A DNA stretch of 64,000 bases from Aaosphaeria pasadenensis (GCA_022813625.1 JAKLMB010000022.1:124001-188000), one strand, 5' to 3'; numbered from the stretch's first letter, positions 22,586 through 35,112 are shown. The notes: generated from the sequence alone by a model not told the origin. Numbers and translations: made by a program.

Positions 22586-24188
22586 CACGTCAAAATCTAG
22601 GTAGAGAAAATATCTCTTGTACTGAGGACCGTGAAAGGGATTTTCTAGAATGTAGAGAGGAACAATCTGAGGAAGTTAGTTAAGAGAAGCCTTCTTTCTC
22701 TCATATATAAGCAAAGTAGTCGGACAGATCAGACTTGATGACTTGATGTGGTCAAGAGGAGTGTCGGATCGGATGGAACTCGACGGGAAGACTATTAAGC
22801 CGAGTGCGAGGCTGCCACTCGATGCATTACGTCGACGACTTAGATGATTTGATCAGAGTACATTCAGCACGAGTGTATATCTTGAATGAATACAATAACT
22901 GTAATGCGAAGACGACTTGGACAGAGAAATGTACTCAATCGCATCTAATTTCGCATTTCCTTCAGAGCCACCGCGACTATTCTCGTAATCGTAGTAATTA
23001 CTGTGTAATCAAGGGTAGGTATGGGTATGTACAGAGGGTTGGCACGTCGGGCTGGCCACCTGCTAACTTCATGTATCTTCTATACCTAAAGTGTCTTCTT
23101 AAGAATATACTGTAGCCAGTAAACAATCTTGACTGCTTGCGATAAACCTTGCTAAGACACTGTTGTAGGCATAAAATACTACTCGTAGCAAGGGGCCAGC
23201 CCGACGTGCCAACCCTCTGTACATACCCATACCTTATCGAGGAAATCAGCGCTTCCTTTTATATTGAAGAATAGTACTCATAGGAGGATTGCAATCGATT
23301 ACTTGTACTCCATAGTCTACTTAGATGCAACCTAAGATAGGCAAAGGGCCGTATGATGGGGACGTGCTATTTTTCGTCTTGAACCAAAGCTGACAACGTG
23401 TGTTCTAATCGCGTGTCGATTGGCCGTCCCGTGTCTCCTATGTCTCTCCCGTCACGATCCCAATTCTCATCAAGTAAATTCCTCATTACCGCATTACCCA
23501 TTAAAACTTTTCATATCATGGCATGTAATGGCATCTCTCTTAACGCCCCTCTGATCTGTACACACTTGATCTATCCTAACCATTTTCTACGTTACTAGAA
23601 TTCTCCATGACCAACTACTGTACTACCGCAACCCTACAGGCTACTCTACACTACCCACGTGTGATTCCACCACAATGCGCGTTCCAATACCCGGGACGTC
23701 GGAGCAACCCATGCCCCATTGGTGAGTCCATAATTACATAGTACATTATTAGTGAAAGCATATCCTAGGGAATACGATCATGTTTCTTCGCTGCAATGCA
23801 CTGGTTTGGACAGGACAATCCACCTACCGGCCGCCATGACGATGCTTCGGCTTCTAGGCCTATTTTGAACACTGACAGAGCATAGCCTTATCATTGTCTC
23901 GTCCAATGAATATCGCACGAGGATCGTTGTCCACTACCGGACTTGCCTGACCTGCCTGGTCTGTCTGTAGGTACTTCTCGCCGCCGTCGCTGTTCGCCTG
24001 AATCCCAGTTCTGACCTTCCATTCTAGGTAAAGAGCTTCCATCAACAAACAAGCTTCTAAAATACCTTCAGCCACAGCTAATTTATTATTTTATAAGAGA
24101 CTCGACTTTTTCTCCATTAGCACTCTTGTCACCATTGTAGTTGGATAAGATCATTTCAAGGAGCATTTGGTCAATTGACTCCGTTGCC
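22586..24188. other. Gene-poor interval containing a foldback element
   Basis: The only structured element is the inverted-repeat unit at 23017-23234. Small ORFs, including a 71-codon one on the minus strand at 23860-24075, have no recognisable features. The right end serves as promoter of the RNase T2 gene. Confidence 0.5.
23017..23234. repeat. Foldback element with 41-bp perfect inverted arms (MITE-like)
   Basis: The arm at 23017-23057 is an exact reverse complement of 23194-23234 over 41 bases, beginning AGGTATGGGTATGTACAGAG. Complementarity continues imperfectly for about 8 bases inward. A second 8-bp pair (AGTGTCTT near 23090, AAGACACT near 23154) sits in the 136-base spacer. The spacer codes for nothing. 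Flanking ATCAAGGG (23008-23015) and ATCGAGGA (23236-23243) match at 6 of 8 positions and could be a decayed target-site duplication. The structure is certain. The transposon interpretation is inference. Confidence 0.75.
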
Positions 24189-25314
24189 ATGCATTTCTCT
24201 GCTATTAGGACCGCGTCAGCAGGACTGCTTGTCGTTGGTGCTTCTGCCCAACTTTACCCTGATCAGAGCCCTCTGAACCATACTTGTGCGCTTCGTAAGT
24301 TACGTCCACGATAATACACGACTGTGATGAAGAAACTGTCCGAATGTTATACTCATATGATATATTTAGAAGAACCGCTGCTCTCATGTCCTCCACAGTC
24401 TCCTTTGGACGTTGATTCCTGCTGCGTCGAGACATTTGGTGGCCTTGTCCTCACCACACAATTCTGGGACACCTACACTGGACGCGAATGCGATGGTCAG
24501 GTTCTCCCCAAGGACGTCTGGACCCTCCACGGCCTCTGGCCTGACTTTTGCAACGGTAGCTACACCCAGTACTGCGACTTGAACAGACAATACGATCCTA
24601 TTCCATCACCCAACACCACTAATGGTCTTCCCAACGGTACCGTCGTCAAGCCTTACAATGGCCCCAACATTGGTACTTTCTTGGAGCCCTTTGGCAAGTT
24701 CGACTTGCTTGAGTACATGAACACCTACTGGGTCGCTCAGAACCAGGACAACGCGGGATTCTGGGGCCACGAGTTCTCCAAGCACGCAACTTGCTTCTCC
24801 ACCTTCAACACCCCCTGTTACGGTCCGCAGTACCGCGAGCACGAGGAAGTCGTCGATTTCTTCGAGACCGCAATCAAGTACTACAAGCGCGTTCCCACCT
24901 TCAAGTGGCTCGCCGAGGCCGAAATCACACCCTCCAACACCACTCAGTACAGCTACACTGCCATCCGCGACGCATTGAGCTCGCAGTTCGGTAGTGTTCC
25001 CTTCATCGGATGCTCTGGGCCAAGGTACAACACCACCGACGCCGGAAAGGGCAGCACCGATGCCGGATATACCAAACTCACCGAGATCTGGTATTATGAG
25101 CACGTAAGTAGTGTCAAAAAGCCCACTCTTTGTCCTTGTGTTTTCGTTTTTCTCACGAGTCCTGAAACAGGTTTATGGCCGTCCCCAAGAGGTTAACACA
25201 ATCCCCGTCAATGCCAGTGCTACCTACTTGACCAACTGTGCTAAGGTTGACGGTGCCATCTGGTACCACGAGAGGTCTGAGGGATCCGAGAAGTTGCCCA
25301 CAGTGCCCTACTAA
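24189..25314 (+). CDS. Secreted ribonuclease T2
   Basis: RNase T2 enzymes cleave single-stranded RNA through a 2',3'-cyclic phosphate, acting outside the cell or in the vacuole. Three exons (24189-24294, 24370-25103, 25171-25314) give 327 aa. Residues 1-20 form a signal peptide ending ASA. The two catalytic segments are present: WTLHGLWPDFC with His89, and FWGHEFSKHATC with His169, Glu170, Lys173 and His174. The second has Ala where many members have Gly. Paired Cys residues (CALQEPLLSC, CC at 53-54, C96, C105) match the disulfide-rich fungal form. Several N-glycosylation sequons are visible. The first intron acceptor at 24369 was chosen because the nearer CAG at about 24400 would give a stop codon. 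Confidence 0.93.
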
Positions 25315-27663
25315 AGTGACCATCTTCCACCGGTCAGACGTGGTGAAACGAATTAATGTAATAATGTAAAAGCCCACACGGGGTGAAAAGTAGAAAAGCC
25401 AAAATCTATCATTTGTCTTGATACTGCAAAAAGACCATACGTAATTGTCGTGTTACTTTGCTCAATGCCGTAGAGCTTCGACGTCATACCGTGCACATAC
25501 ATTGCTGAATCGAGGTTCCATACAGACCGGTCAAACAACATCATTGCAAAAGCTACTACATCCACATTGCCCAAACCTCGCCATCATTTCTTCGTTAAGC
25601 TCTGACAATTCCTCAGCGAGTGCTACGGAAAGCTAATCTGAAGAATTCAAGTGCAAATCCAATAAATTACCTCTAGAAAGATACCTACCATAGATGAAAC
25701 TTACGGAAGCTCTAATATGTTGGCTCCACATCGTCATATTGAATTGATATGAGGATATGAGAAAGCACAAGTGTTTGCTCCTGCCATTACCCCCTTGAGA
25801 CTTCCATCACCTACGCAGTGTATTGACAGCATTGTCAGATCTAACAATTGTTCAGATAGTGTAGTGCTGCATCTGCGGAACCGCTTGGTTGAGTATTCTT
25901 AATCACCACATGTGTGCTGCATTACAAATTTGAATTACAACAAGACACACACGCATAGAGGAGTACAGCAGCCATGTTGCTTCTAGTCTCAGAATGAAAT
26001 CTCCTCAGGACGCATCTTCAAGGACCAATTTAGGGCTACTCAACGTCATTCTTCTGCTTACTCCCAGAACGGTCATGCGAGTCAAACGGTGCCATGTAGG
26101 CGCGACATTGCAATCCAACTTTGACGAGGATTAGTAACATACAATTGCCTATATCTTACTGATGGATGAAATGATGTAATGTAGTGGATTCTGTTCCCGG
26201 ATTCCCTCCACCCCTCGCCCCGGTTATTCAATACTGAGCAAAAGTTATGAAGATGCATCAATTGTCAAACATGACACAATACACGGGTCATCGTAACAAT
26301 GCAGGATGGCCGATAACCAATTCTCTGACTCCGTGGAGAAAAGAACGTACGCCTAGGCGGCTTTGCGCCATTTCTCGCTCCAGCACGCAGCCGAGTATAC
26401 ATAAATTAGCAATAAGCACAAGTGCACGAGTTCCAACCTCCCCGTCCCGCGACGTACAGCCGCGGCGTAGTGTATCAGGCTGGCAGCTCCCGCGGTCTTT
26501 TCGTCTTCTTACCAAACTGCCTGCTTAAGACAATGATGACCTTGGCCTGTGCCCCCACTCGGCAGGAATGAAGTCCCAACTTGTTTCATGTTGACAGAGA
26601 ACATACTCTTATGGTTTCTGACGATCTAATATTGATGATGGCGCCATGGGTCAGGTATTACTATAAGGAACAACTATCATAGTTACATGATTTGCCTTTT
26701 CTTTGGTTCGCATTGCTGACATGCAGGCATACCTTGCTCTCCTACAAAGATAAAGGCAATTTCACTTTCTGGAAGAATGGGTTGTCCAAGCCGATCTAAT
26801 ATCGGCATCCGTCTATTGGAGAGTAGGGGTACAACGGTTTTGCAGCGATTGGACCGCTCGATCGCCCCAAGGGAGATGAATAGATCTACAGAGATGGACT
26901 CGGGACTTGAATAATTAGGCATAGCAACTCTTTAAAAAACAATTTGGCGTTGAGCTTTCACTTCGCTAGGAAGTGACTACCCAAAGGTAGCACTCAGCAG
27001 CCAGTGCAGTCCAAACAGCGTACCACGCTTTGCTTTAAAGACAAAAACAAAATTGCCAGGTTGGCTCTACCATCCCACGCCCCTTTCGCTTAAGCCTGCC
27101 CGGATAGTGTCATACAATCATGTCTTCCCTACTTTATCCTTCAGACCGAGATTATCATTTACGTGGTGGCGCCTAAATGCGGTTAGCGTACCAAAACACA
27201 GGCGGCTTCAGTCTCAAACAACAGCGTGTGCAGATATTATCTTCTTATCATTGTCGCTAAACTATAGTGTCATATAGCATCGTGAGACTTGTGATACGTT
27301 TTCTTGAAAGCCTATCAGATTCCTCCACGAGTGAGGATACTCCACGCCCGCATGCCTACCAGATGTTGCACCGAAAGAGTCTGTAGCCCATGCAGATGCC
27401 CGGAGTGCATCCGGCAAGTCCAGAATGCGTATGACCCAAAGCTACAATCCTTGGGACATAAAGTTGGAAGAATAAGCAGATGAGAATTGGCCAAACAAGG
27501 GTATATTGAGTCAGAAGAACAGCTCCTCGAGCTATCATGGAACCAGCACTAAACAGAGCACATCATGATAATAAAATTCCAAGCCAAAAGAAGTGACAAT
27601 CAAAAGCTGACATTACACTGATCGAGCCATAGGTGAATTTTGGCGCTTTCCTCTCCGGACCTA
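25315..27663. other. 2.3-kb gene-free interval
   Basis: I see no gene, RNA or repeat array here. ORFs are short and without conserved motifs. The sequence looks more A/T-rich than the flanking genes. It could be a decayed insertion, but no transposase remnants were recognised. Confidence 0.45.
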
Positions 27664-30600
27664 TTATGCTAGATCATGTCCCTCAAGAACTTGAGAAGAC
27701 TGGACGTGATGTCCGGTGTTGGGTTCTGTTGCGGTAGCACCTGAATCCTGAGGCCCCTGACCCCTGCCCTGCCGACTCCTCAGATCATGATACTGGTACT
27801 GGCTGGAGTTGTCGCTTTGTCGGCTTGGTGTTTGATCCTCTTCAAGTTCTCTAGGTCTGTCCATGTCTATGTCTTCGTCGTTCGAGCTATGGGAACGGTC
27901 ATTCTGGACTGAGTCATGATGTTCCCGCTTGATGCTCATTTGCCGTGCACGGTCAGGGCTGTAGGATTGACGGTCACGCTGCTGCTGCTGCTGCTGGCCA
28001 TGATGATGATGGTGATGAGTGCGCGATTCAGCTGTGTGCTGCTCACCCTCTTCGAAGACTCTCCGAGCCAGATCGTGTTCCTTCCGCGATTCCTCAATTC
28101 CACCAGGGAACATCTTGCCCATAATAACATGATGCTTTTCCTGAACATTGCCGTCGTCATCCTGATGAGGTGGCATGTATTCGGTTGGGCTTCTAGTATC
28201 GGACTCTTCAGTATTGACGGAGTGATGCAGATTCGTAGGAGTGAAGCCGTGCTCGAAACCCTGATCGTCTTTCCTTGCGTGCACTTTCCTAAGATTTGCT
28301 GCCGAGGACTGTGAGCGCATATCTGGGCGACCGTCCTTTCTGATAAGAACTCCATCAGAGTTTCTCGTAGGCTTGGTTCGTGTTTTCTTTGTATGAGAGT
28401 AAGGATCCACGACCATACCAATGCCACTAGTGACTCCCTGTAGACCTAGGCTGACCGAACGACTGCTGGAGCTGGAAGGGCGCCCTCCGCGAGATGTTCC
28501 ACCACCACCACTACCGCGACGAATGATGCCCCTACCCGTACGCGAGATAGGATAGTAATAGCCTTCTGGACTAGTCTGAGGATCCGCCACACCTTGCCAG
28601 TCATCCCTATCCCACACGGGGGTACCGATATGCATTTGGGCTGGCATACTTTTTCTTCCTCGCCCGCCACGACTACCTGGTCCCCCACCACGGCCACGAC
28701 TTCGAGGGGTGTGCTGCTCAGCCATGGGGTGTATCTCTGATCGCCAATTGTCATTTGGACGAGTATCTGGAGCGTTGAATGATACGAAAGTTCCGTGCGG
28801 CACATGTGAAGCGACATGGCCTGCGTCTAGATTAGTCTCTCGCACATGTGCCTGAGAGGGCATTGCGTGATGGGTGTGTCTCCTGGCGTCCATATCCTCG
28901 GGTTCCACCTGGTCATACACATGTTGGGACTGAGAAGGCGTTTGAGAGTTGCCATAAGCAAGCCGAGGTTCGATTGGAGCAAGTTTTGGGCGCTTTGGTG
29001 AGCCAAGCTGTTGGCCAGTGGGGTCGTGAGGAACGTCCACACTATCAGGTTGTGCGCGCTTAGCACTCGAGTTGACCGATACCCACCCACTTGGAGCCTG
29101 GGGAAGCTCAGTTCTGTGAGGAAGCTCTGGTGTAGTATTAGAGTGACTCCCGTGAGAATTGAACGAAGCTGGTCTGTGGCTTGGAGGCATTGAGGTTTCA
29201 ACTTGAGGCGCAGAAGCGGGTACTGCCGACGGCGCAGCCCGGAAAGGGGCCCTGTTCAGCGCAGCGTGTGGAGGGTGAGCAGGATTCTCACGCGGCGAGG
29301 GAAAAGCGTGCGTCGGTATAGGAGGGGTAGACACGGCCGACTCTTCTAGTCGTTGAATTTTGTTTTTCATGATCTCGATGGTGAGTTTCAAGGTATCGAC
29401 CTCGCTCGTCTTGCGCGACAACGACGATATCTGCTGGGCCATCATCTCCAACGCCGTATCTTGAGCGGATGGAGCAGTGGCAGAAGAAGAAGGGCCGGTT
29501 GGTCCTGGATACATGTCTCGAGACGCTTGCACTTCGCGGGTGAGTGCCTCGCAGAGATCCCGCATTCCTCTCATCTCATGCTGCAATCGCGCCACTGCAT
29601 CATCGACTCGCCTTATATCAACAGCCTGAAGATGTAATTGGGTTTGGAAGTCATGACGGAGACTCTTCTCCACCTGAGCGGCAGTTTCTTCGAAGCGGCG
29701 CATATCTCGCGCCTGGACCATTAAAGCGCTGCTGTTCTGAGAAACCTGGGTCTGTAAACGTTCAATTGCATCGAGCGAAACGTCCTTGGGCGACCGCGGG
29801 AAGTGATGGCCGTTGACGCGATAGTGATCAGGATGAGAGTGCGGTTGGGTTGTGACTGGAGGGAGTTCGCGTGTGCGATTGGCTACACCAACAGCACTTC
29901 CCTCTTTAGGTGGCGCTGTAGGCGGAGGCGGAGGAGGATGGGCATATTGAGCATCTTGCATAGGCTTGACGGCAGGCGATGGGATCGGTGGATTACTGGG
30001 CGATTTTGTTGAAAAGGAATTTAATGGAGCAGAAGGGGACCGGAGTGCAGATGCAGGTGGAAGGGAAGGTGCCTGCCTGATGGCCTCGACCTGTTGCAGT
30101 GGCTGTTGCTGACCTGGCTCAACACGATGTCGTTCGAGACGTCCATAATGCGGAGATCCTCCTATGACTGGTGGATGGGAAGGTCGTGAATCGATTTCCA
30201 TTCCGTGTGGGAGCGACTCTGGCAATGGAGTGGTTGGGTGGGTGGGTGGTGATGATGAGCTACTAGACGCATCCACAGGTAGCGGATTGGGAGAAACGTA
30301 GGGGTCGACAGCGATGGATTTGCCGGAGGAAGAGCACTCCCTTCGCAGCTGTATATGTGATAATTTAAAGAAATCGCGACCTCTGTAAGCAGATAGAAGT
30401 TAGCAAGGCATCGTCTTTACCAAAACGGCGAGAGGCAATGGTCTGTTAATACGTGGTGCGGGCATTGAACATGCATATAGCAAGTACATACCCTGGCCCC
30501 ACCTGGCGCCACAAAATGGTACAGATGGTGCATCAAACGGGACCATGGAAGCATGGATGGAGTAGCACGCAGCATGGAGCATGGAGCATGGGACATGGGG

Positions 30601-32528
30601 CATGGGGCATGGGGCATGGAAGCATGGAAGAATCGGGAACATGTTGAAGGTGGGAAAAGCCGGCAGGCGAATAAAAGCCAGATTGACCAAGGAATCACCA
30701 AGTCAAAGGGAAGACGCGAGATGGCGAATGGTGGGAAGGGAGACGACTCACCGGAACACTCGTTTGCCTTCCGGCACTTGGACCGCACAGAACCCTAGGA
30801 TTTCGAGGCAGCTGGAGTCCGGACAGGCCAATGGCTGGACACGGCTGGATATGCAGAGGTCGGGTCAGTAAGTGCAAACTGCTAAAGCGGTGAGGGTAAT
30901 GAATGGCTGGCTGGCAAGAAAGGAAGTCTTGATATAAGTCTTGATAGAAGGAGGAGAACCAGACGGAGGAGAAGGAGTAGTAGAAGAAGAAGAAGAAGAA
31001 GATGAAGAAGAAGAATGTGAAGAAAGAGAGAAAGAGAGAAAGAGTAGGTGGTGATAGTCGTCTCGCTGTAGTGGGGACAACAGCGATTACAACAATGGAA
31101 AGAAAGGGATATAATTGAGCTCGGCAGTGGGAAAGAAAGTAGCGGGATCGTGGGAAAAGGAAAGAAAAAAGGAAGGTGGGTGGGGAAGAGTAGAATGGAT
31201 ATTGGATTGATGAGCTCAGTGGGGGTAGGATATTGATTGAATTGGGAGGATAATGTAGTGGGTAGTAATAGTAGGAGGTAGGAAGATCACCATGACAAGA
31301 AATGTGGTGACGGGCGTTCAGGCGGGAGGGGATGGTGGAGTGGACGGGTACTAAGGTATACAAATAATAATAGTGAGGTAGGATAGATAGGGCAGGGTCA
31401 GGGTATATAGCGTTAGGGTTAGGGTAAGGTAAGGTAGGGTAAGGTAGGGTTAAAACTTAAGGGTAAGGGTAAGGGTGAGGGTAAGTGCTCGTTAGGGTAG
31501 ATAATAGATGAATGTTAAAAAAAAAAGCGGACAAGCGGGTTTAATAGTTAATAGATGATTGGGAAGAAAAAAGGATACCGAGTAATAGTGTCTTCTGTGT
31601 AGACATTATTTTGGGGGAAGACGGGAAGAGGGGGGGCTTGAGCCTTGTGGAAGGAAAAAGAGGCGACTTAGTGCATTCGCGCTTAGAGGGAAAACTAAAA
31701 TACCATGGCCCAGGGCGATTGATTGGTGCCGGAATAAGATCATAGAATGCTAGGGGAATATCGATTGCTCGACTGGGAAAAGAGAGAATTGTGCAACGAC
31801 ACGAAAAGCGTACAGAAACCAACACTCCCAGGCTAGGACCTGGTAGCATGGCTGAGCGAGGCAGAGAATGTACCATGCTCCTCCCCTCAGGGTTGAAACA
31901 ATGGGTGGTATGGTGATAAGATCAGAATAGATGAATGTGAGTGTGAGAATGTCTAAGTGGGTACCGATACTTTTCTCCAAAATAGGTAGATGGAATAAAG
32001 AGACAGACGGGATTGTAGGAAATGTATACCAGTTACCGTCCCAAAGGATGTACGGAGTACTCAGTAGTATGTAGGTAGGTATGTATAGAGTGCAGGGGAG
32101 GGCATGGGCAGGGCATAGAGAGGGCGCAGGAAGATGAGATGCAATGCTTACCATCCTTCTAAATCTGTTCCGATCGATGCTTCCCTCTGCCGACCATGCG
32201 CCTGGAGGTAACTACTGTACGACCCGAGGAATGTTGGAGTATAGTATGTGCCAGTGACTTTGTTCCACGCATTGAAGAAATTGCCCACCACAGCACGGCG
32301 ACAGCGATTGCAGATGCCATAAGTCGATCTACCATCCATTGGAGGGTGCATGTTGCGAACGTCGTCGATCATGGTGGATGAAAGTATTACAGACTGTACA
32401 GACGGACTGAGATCTACTTCAGCCGATGGCAGTGGAGATAGTTCTCGTCGTCGTTCTGCTCCTCTTCTTTGTTCATGGCCATCCCCACCAAAGATGCGCC
32501 CATCGGCGACAGGCTCTTGGGTGGGCAT
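27664..32528 (-). CDS. Large protein with N-terminal Yippee/Mis18-like zinc fold, coiled coil and basic Gly-rich region
   Basis: Three exons are assembled: 32528-32152, 30844-30752 and 30382-27664, giving 1062 aa in continuous phase. The joined N-terminus holds YGICNRC (Cys73, Cys76), then across the first junction EGC-RVQPLACPDSSC (Cys133, Cys138), then LGFCAVQVPEGKRVFRGRDF across the second. Two Cys pairs separated by about 57 residues, with a G-C-x-V-x-P-L-x-C second half, fit the Yippee/Mis18/cereblon-type fold. Predicted coiled coil lies at about 360-445 and 470-510. GRGGGPGSRGGRGRK resembles an AT-hook or RGG patch. A conserved-looking block RTKPTRNSDGVLIRKDGRPD lies near 848. The rest is disordered, Pro/Gln/His-rich. 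Mis18 proteins license centromeric CENP-A loading, but equating this gene with Mis18 is inference. An in-frame stop upstream supports the ATG at 32528. Confidence 0.72.
30571..30628. repeat. GCATGGAG/GCATGGGG minisatellite in an intron
   Basis: About eight units of 7-8 bases, GCATGGAG changing to GCATGGGG, in the 369-nt second intron (30383-30751) of the Yippee/Mis18-like gene. Confidence 0.8.
31412..31499. repeat. Telomere-like interstitial repeat tract in a long intron
   Basis: Two perfect TTAGGG units (31413-31424) are followed by degenerate TAAGG, TAGGG and TAAGGG units, and one last TTAGGG near 31491. TTAGGG is the usual telomere unit of filamentous ascomycetes. The tract lies inside the 1307-nt first intron (30845-32151) of the Yippee/Mis18-like gene. 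It could be an old telomere-repair insertion or a binding site for a telobox protein. Confidence 0.8.
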
Positions 32529-32952
32529 CAACGGGGGATCACTGGCACGAAAGGATGGCTTAGTTCCTAGGGGCTTTTGGTGAATGATTGGTCCTCACAG
32601 TAGAACCTTTTTGCCAAAAATTGCAGAAACGTTAGCGTGCCGGCGAACAATAGCCCATCCGAGGTACGAGTAGATAGCTGGTAGGATTAGGTAGTATGTA
32701 GTAGTGGTGGGATGTCGAATGTTGGTTGGCCAGTGGGGATATAAAACGTGCTGGAAATAGATAGCTGTGACGGTGAGAATCAGCCCCGCAACCTCAGACA
32801 GACAGGCAGATTGATTGACGGAATGGCTGCCTGCGAGTGAGCAGGATCCACGAAAGAAAGCGAAGAGGTTCGCACGAATAGCCAAAGACAGGAGTCGAAG
32901 TGAGAGTAGGAGTGAGAGCGGGAGTAAGGAGCCAGGAGCGAGGTGGGAGCAA

Positions 32953-32997
32953 TAGGAACAGGAATAGGAATAGGGATAGGAATAGGAACAGGAACAG
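32953..32997. repeat. GGAATA/GGAACA hexamer microsatellite
   Basis: Tandem six-base units AGGAAY-type with few substitutions, upstream of the Yippee/Mis18-like gene start. Confidence 0.75.
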
Positions 32998-33659
32998 TAA
33001 GCTAAGCAGTAGTTTCGAAGGGTAGGTTACCAAGAATAAACCCCTAGTCACTGCTTTACTACCTTACTACCCTATATTACCCTACTGCGCGCGCGTTTAT
33101 TCAGCGTTGATGCAAGGAGTAATGATAATAATAATGATAGTGTAGAGAGATGCACGTACTGCATAGTAAGAGCTTGATGTTTCAGGTGGTAGAGCTGAGG
33201 GCTGATGCATTCCGTAGTTTGTGAAGAAGACGATATGTTTTGGTTCCAAGACTGGTGTTATTTTGGGGATGGACGACAGAACAGGGAGATGAGTGATAGG
33301 CAGGAATAGCAAGGTTAAGAAATGATGAACGAACGGAGTTTTTTGTGAAATGCAAGAAGTAACGGGAATAGGGATGGGTGGAGATGAATTATTGTGTAAG
33401 GATGATGGATGTCAAAGAGAAGGGGATAACTATTACTAGGTAAGAGTAAGTGAATATGGGAAAGGGAAGTGGGACGGATCGAAACCCTCAACTCTTACTA
33501 GCTTCAACTCTAATTAATTACCGTCAGTTACGGACTACTGTGTATCACTGTATACCACCCAATGGCTCAAATTGCTTAATAACCTAATCCTTGTTCCGCT
33601 CATATGTAATTCTCCTCAAGAGCCAAAAGAGTCAAGTGTCATCATACAATATGCCACTG

Positions 33660-34105
33660 CATTAGGTACCTAGGTACTCATATCATACAGTAATGCATAC
33701 ATAACTACGGACCTCGTATCAGGTACCTACCTAGGTACCGGTACTACTTATTCTTCTTGTCAGAGATGGACAGCTCCTCCCCGGACTCGCTCATAAATTA
33801 ATTAACGTTATAAGTGACCAGTGTGAGCATTACACAGTAAACGTGCCACAATCCTTGACTTGGTTTAGCGGTGGTTGCGCATTAAAAAGTCAAGCTCAGC
33901 CTGATTAAGGGATGTTGTATTGATAATTACCTAGCTGGTTAACTACCAACCTAGGTACCTAAAGTATCTAAGTACCTACAAGTACGAGGTACTATAGCCT
34001 GTAGGTACTCCGTACTCCGTAGTCACTTGTACATATACTGTGTAAGTCAACAATGAGTAGTGGCCTATCTCCACCCGACACTACTGGTAACTATAGGTAC
34101 CTAGA
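33660..34105. repeat. Cluster of GGTACCTAGGTA-type palindromes
   Basis: Within about 450 bases the palindromic words GGTACC, CCTAGG and joined forms such as TACCTAGGTA recur at 33665, 33721-33745, 33948-33965 and 34096. Similar words occur elsewhere between genes (about 1800, 42,320, 56,330-56,520, 57,740). Confidence 0.65.
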
Positions 34106-35076
34106 CAATTCCATATTGACTTGGTTCCACAACTTACTTGATTACTTTCTCACCTACTTACTCCGTACCTACTTACTAACCACCTACCTACACAGGTAGT
34201 CGGTGCTTATTGGTACGAGGGTACGAGAGTACGAGGGTAGCAATTGCTGATATGATCCATTCCCACCACTGAGCATAGCCGGTCTGGTTCCACGTCTTGC
34301 TACAGGTCCGTCATTTCTAACTACATATGAGGTATATGTAAACTGCGACTACTTGGAGTGCAGTGAGGGCTTCATCAACCCCAGTCGCACTCGTGATCCG
34401 AGTTACTAGTCATCATTGTCCTGTTTCGGATGTAGTCACATGCCTAGTATCATCACCATTCTTATCTAGTATCTGAATTATGCATCTACTGTGTACTCAT
34501 GGAGTCATACCTCTTACCTTTAACAAAGTACCCTACTCCGTGCTGTATGAGGTACTATACAGCCGACACTACTGTGCCCGAAACAGGCAAAAACGACCAT
34601 CAATAATGCTCCCTCCCTCAGCCCCAGGCGCCGGGTCCCATGTCTGTCTTGTTTGGCTCTATTCCTGTTCTCCCATACGCGTTAATGTTCCTTATCGTAA
34701 CCATCTTACCCTCCCCCATGCTCCTTTACCGAGGACCATTATGCTCCACCTCTGCAGGCACTCTCTTCCTTCTTTCCCGAGTCCTACTGAGATGAGCAGA
34801 GCGCATGAAGACGGAAGACAAAGGTCGACAGGCAAGAGATGATTGACAAGACGCGAAAGAGAAGGGCTCAACATCCGTGCAGCGATCTCATCGTCATTCA
34901 TATCTTGTTTCGCTGCATGATCCCTGTCGTTCCAATCCCAGTACACAATCCCGACGTGGCGCATAGCCAGGGGCCATGGCGCATATGCACCGTTAACAAA
35001 CAGTTACTTGTCGTGACTTGTAAGGAGTAAAGTTGCCTTTATTCGTTGTCTTTATTCAATAAAAAGTAAGCCCTGG

Positions 35077-35112
35077 CACACACACACACACACACTCACA
35101 CACACACACACC
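35077..35112. repeat. (CA)n microsatellite
   Basis: About 18 CA units with one T interruption, intergenic. Confidence 0.9.

Noticed and set aside
23860..24075. 71-codon minus-strand ORF upstream of RNase T2
   Set aside because: It has a normal-looking composition but no motif, no partner exon and no conservation that I can judge.
30695..31363. 222-codon minus-strand ORF rich in Ser, Phe and Leu
   Set aside because: It is low-complexity C/T-rich sequence lying mostly in the long intron, and its frame differs from the supported exon.
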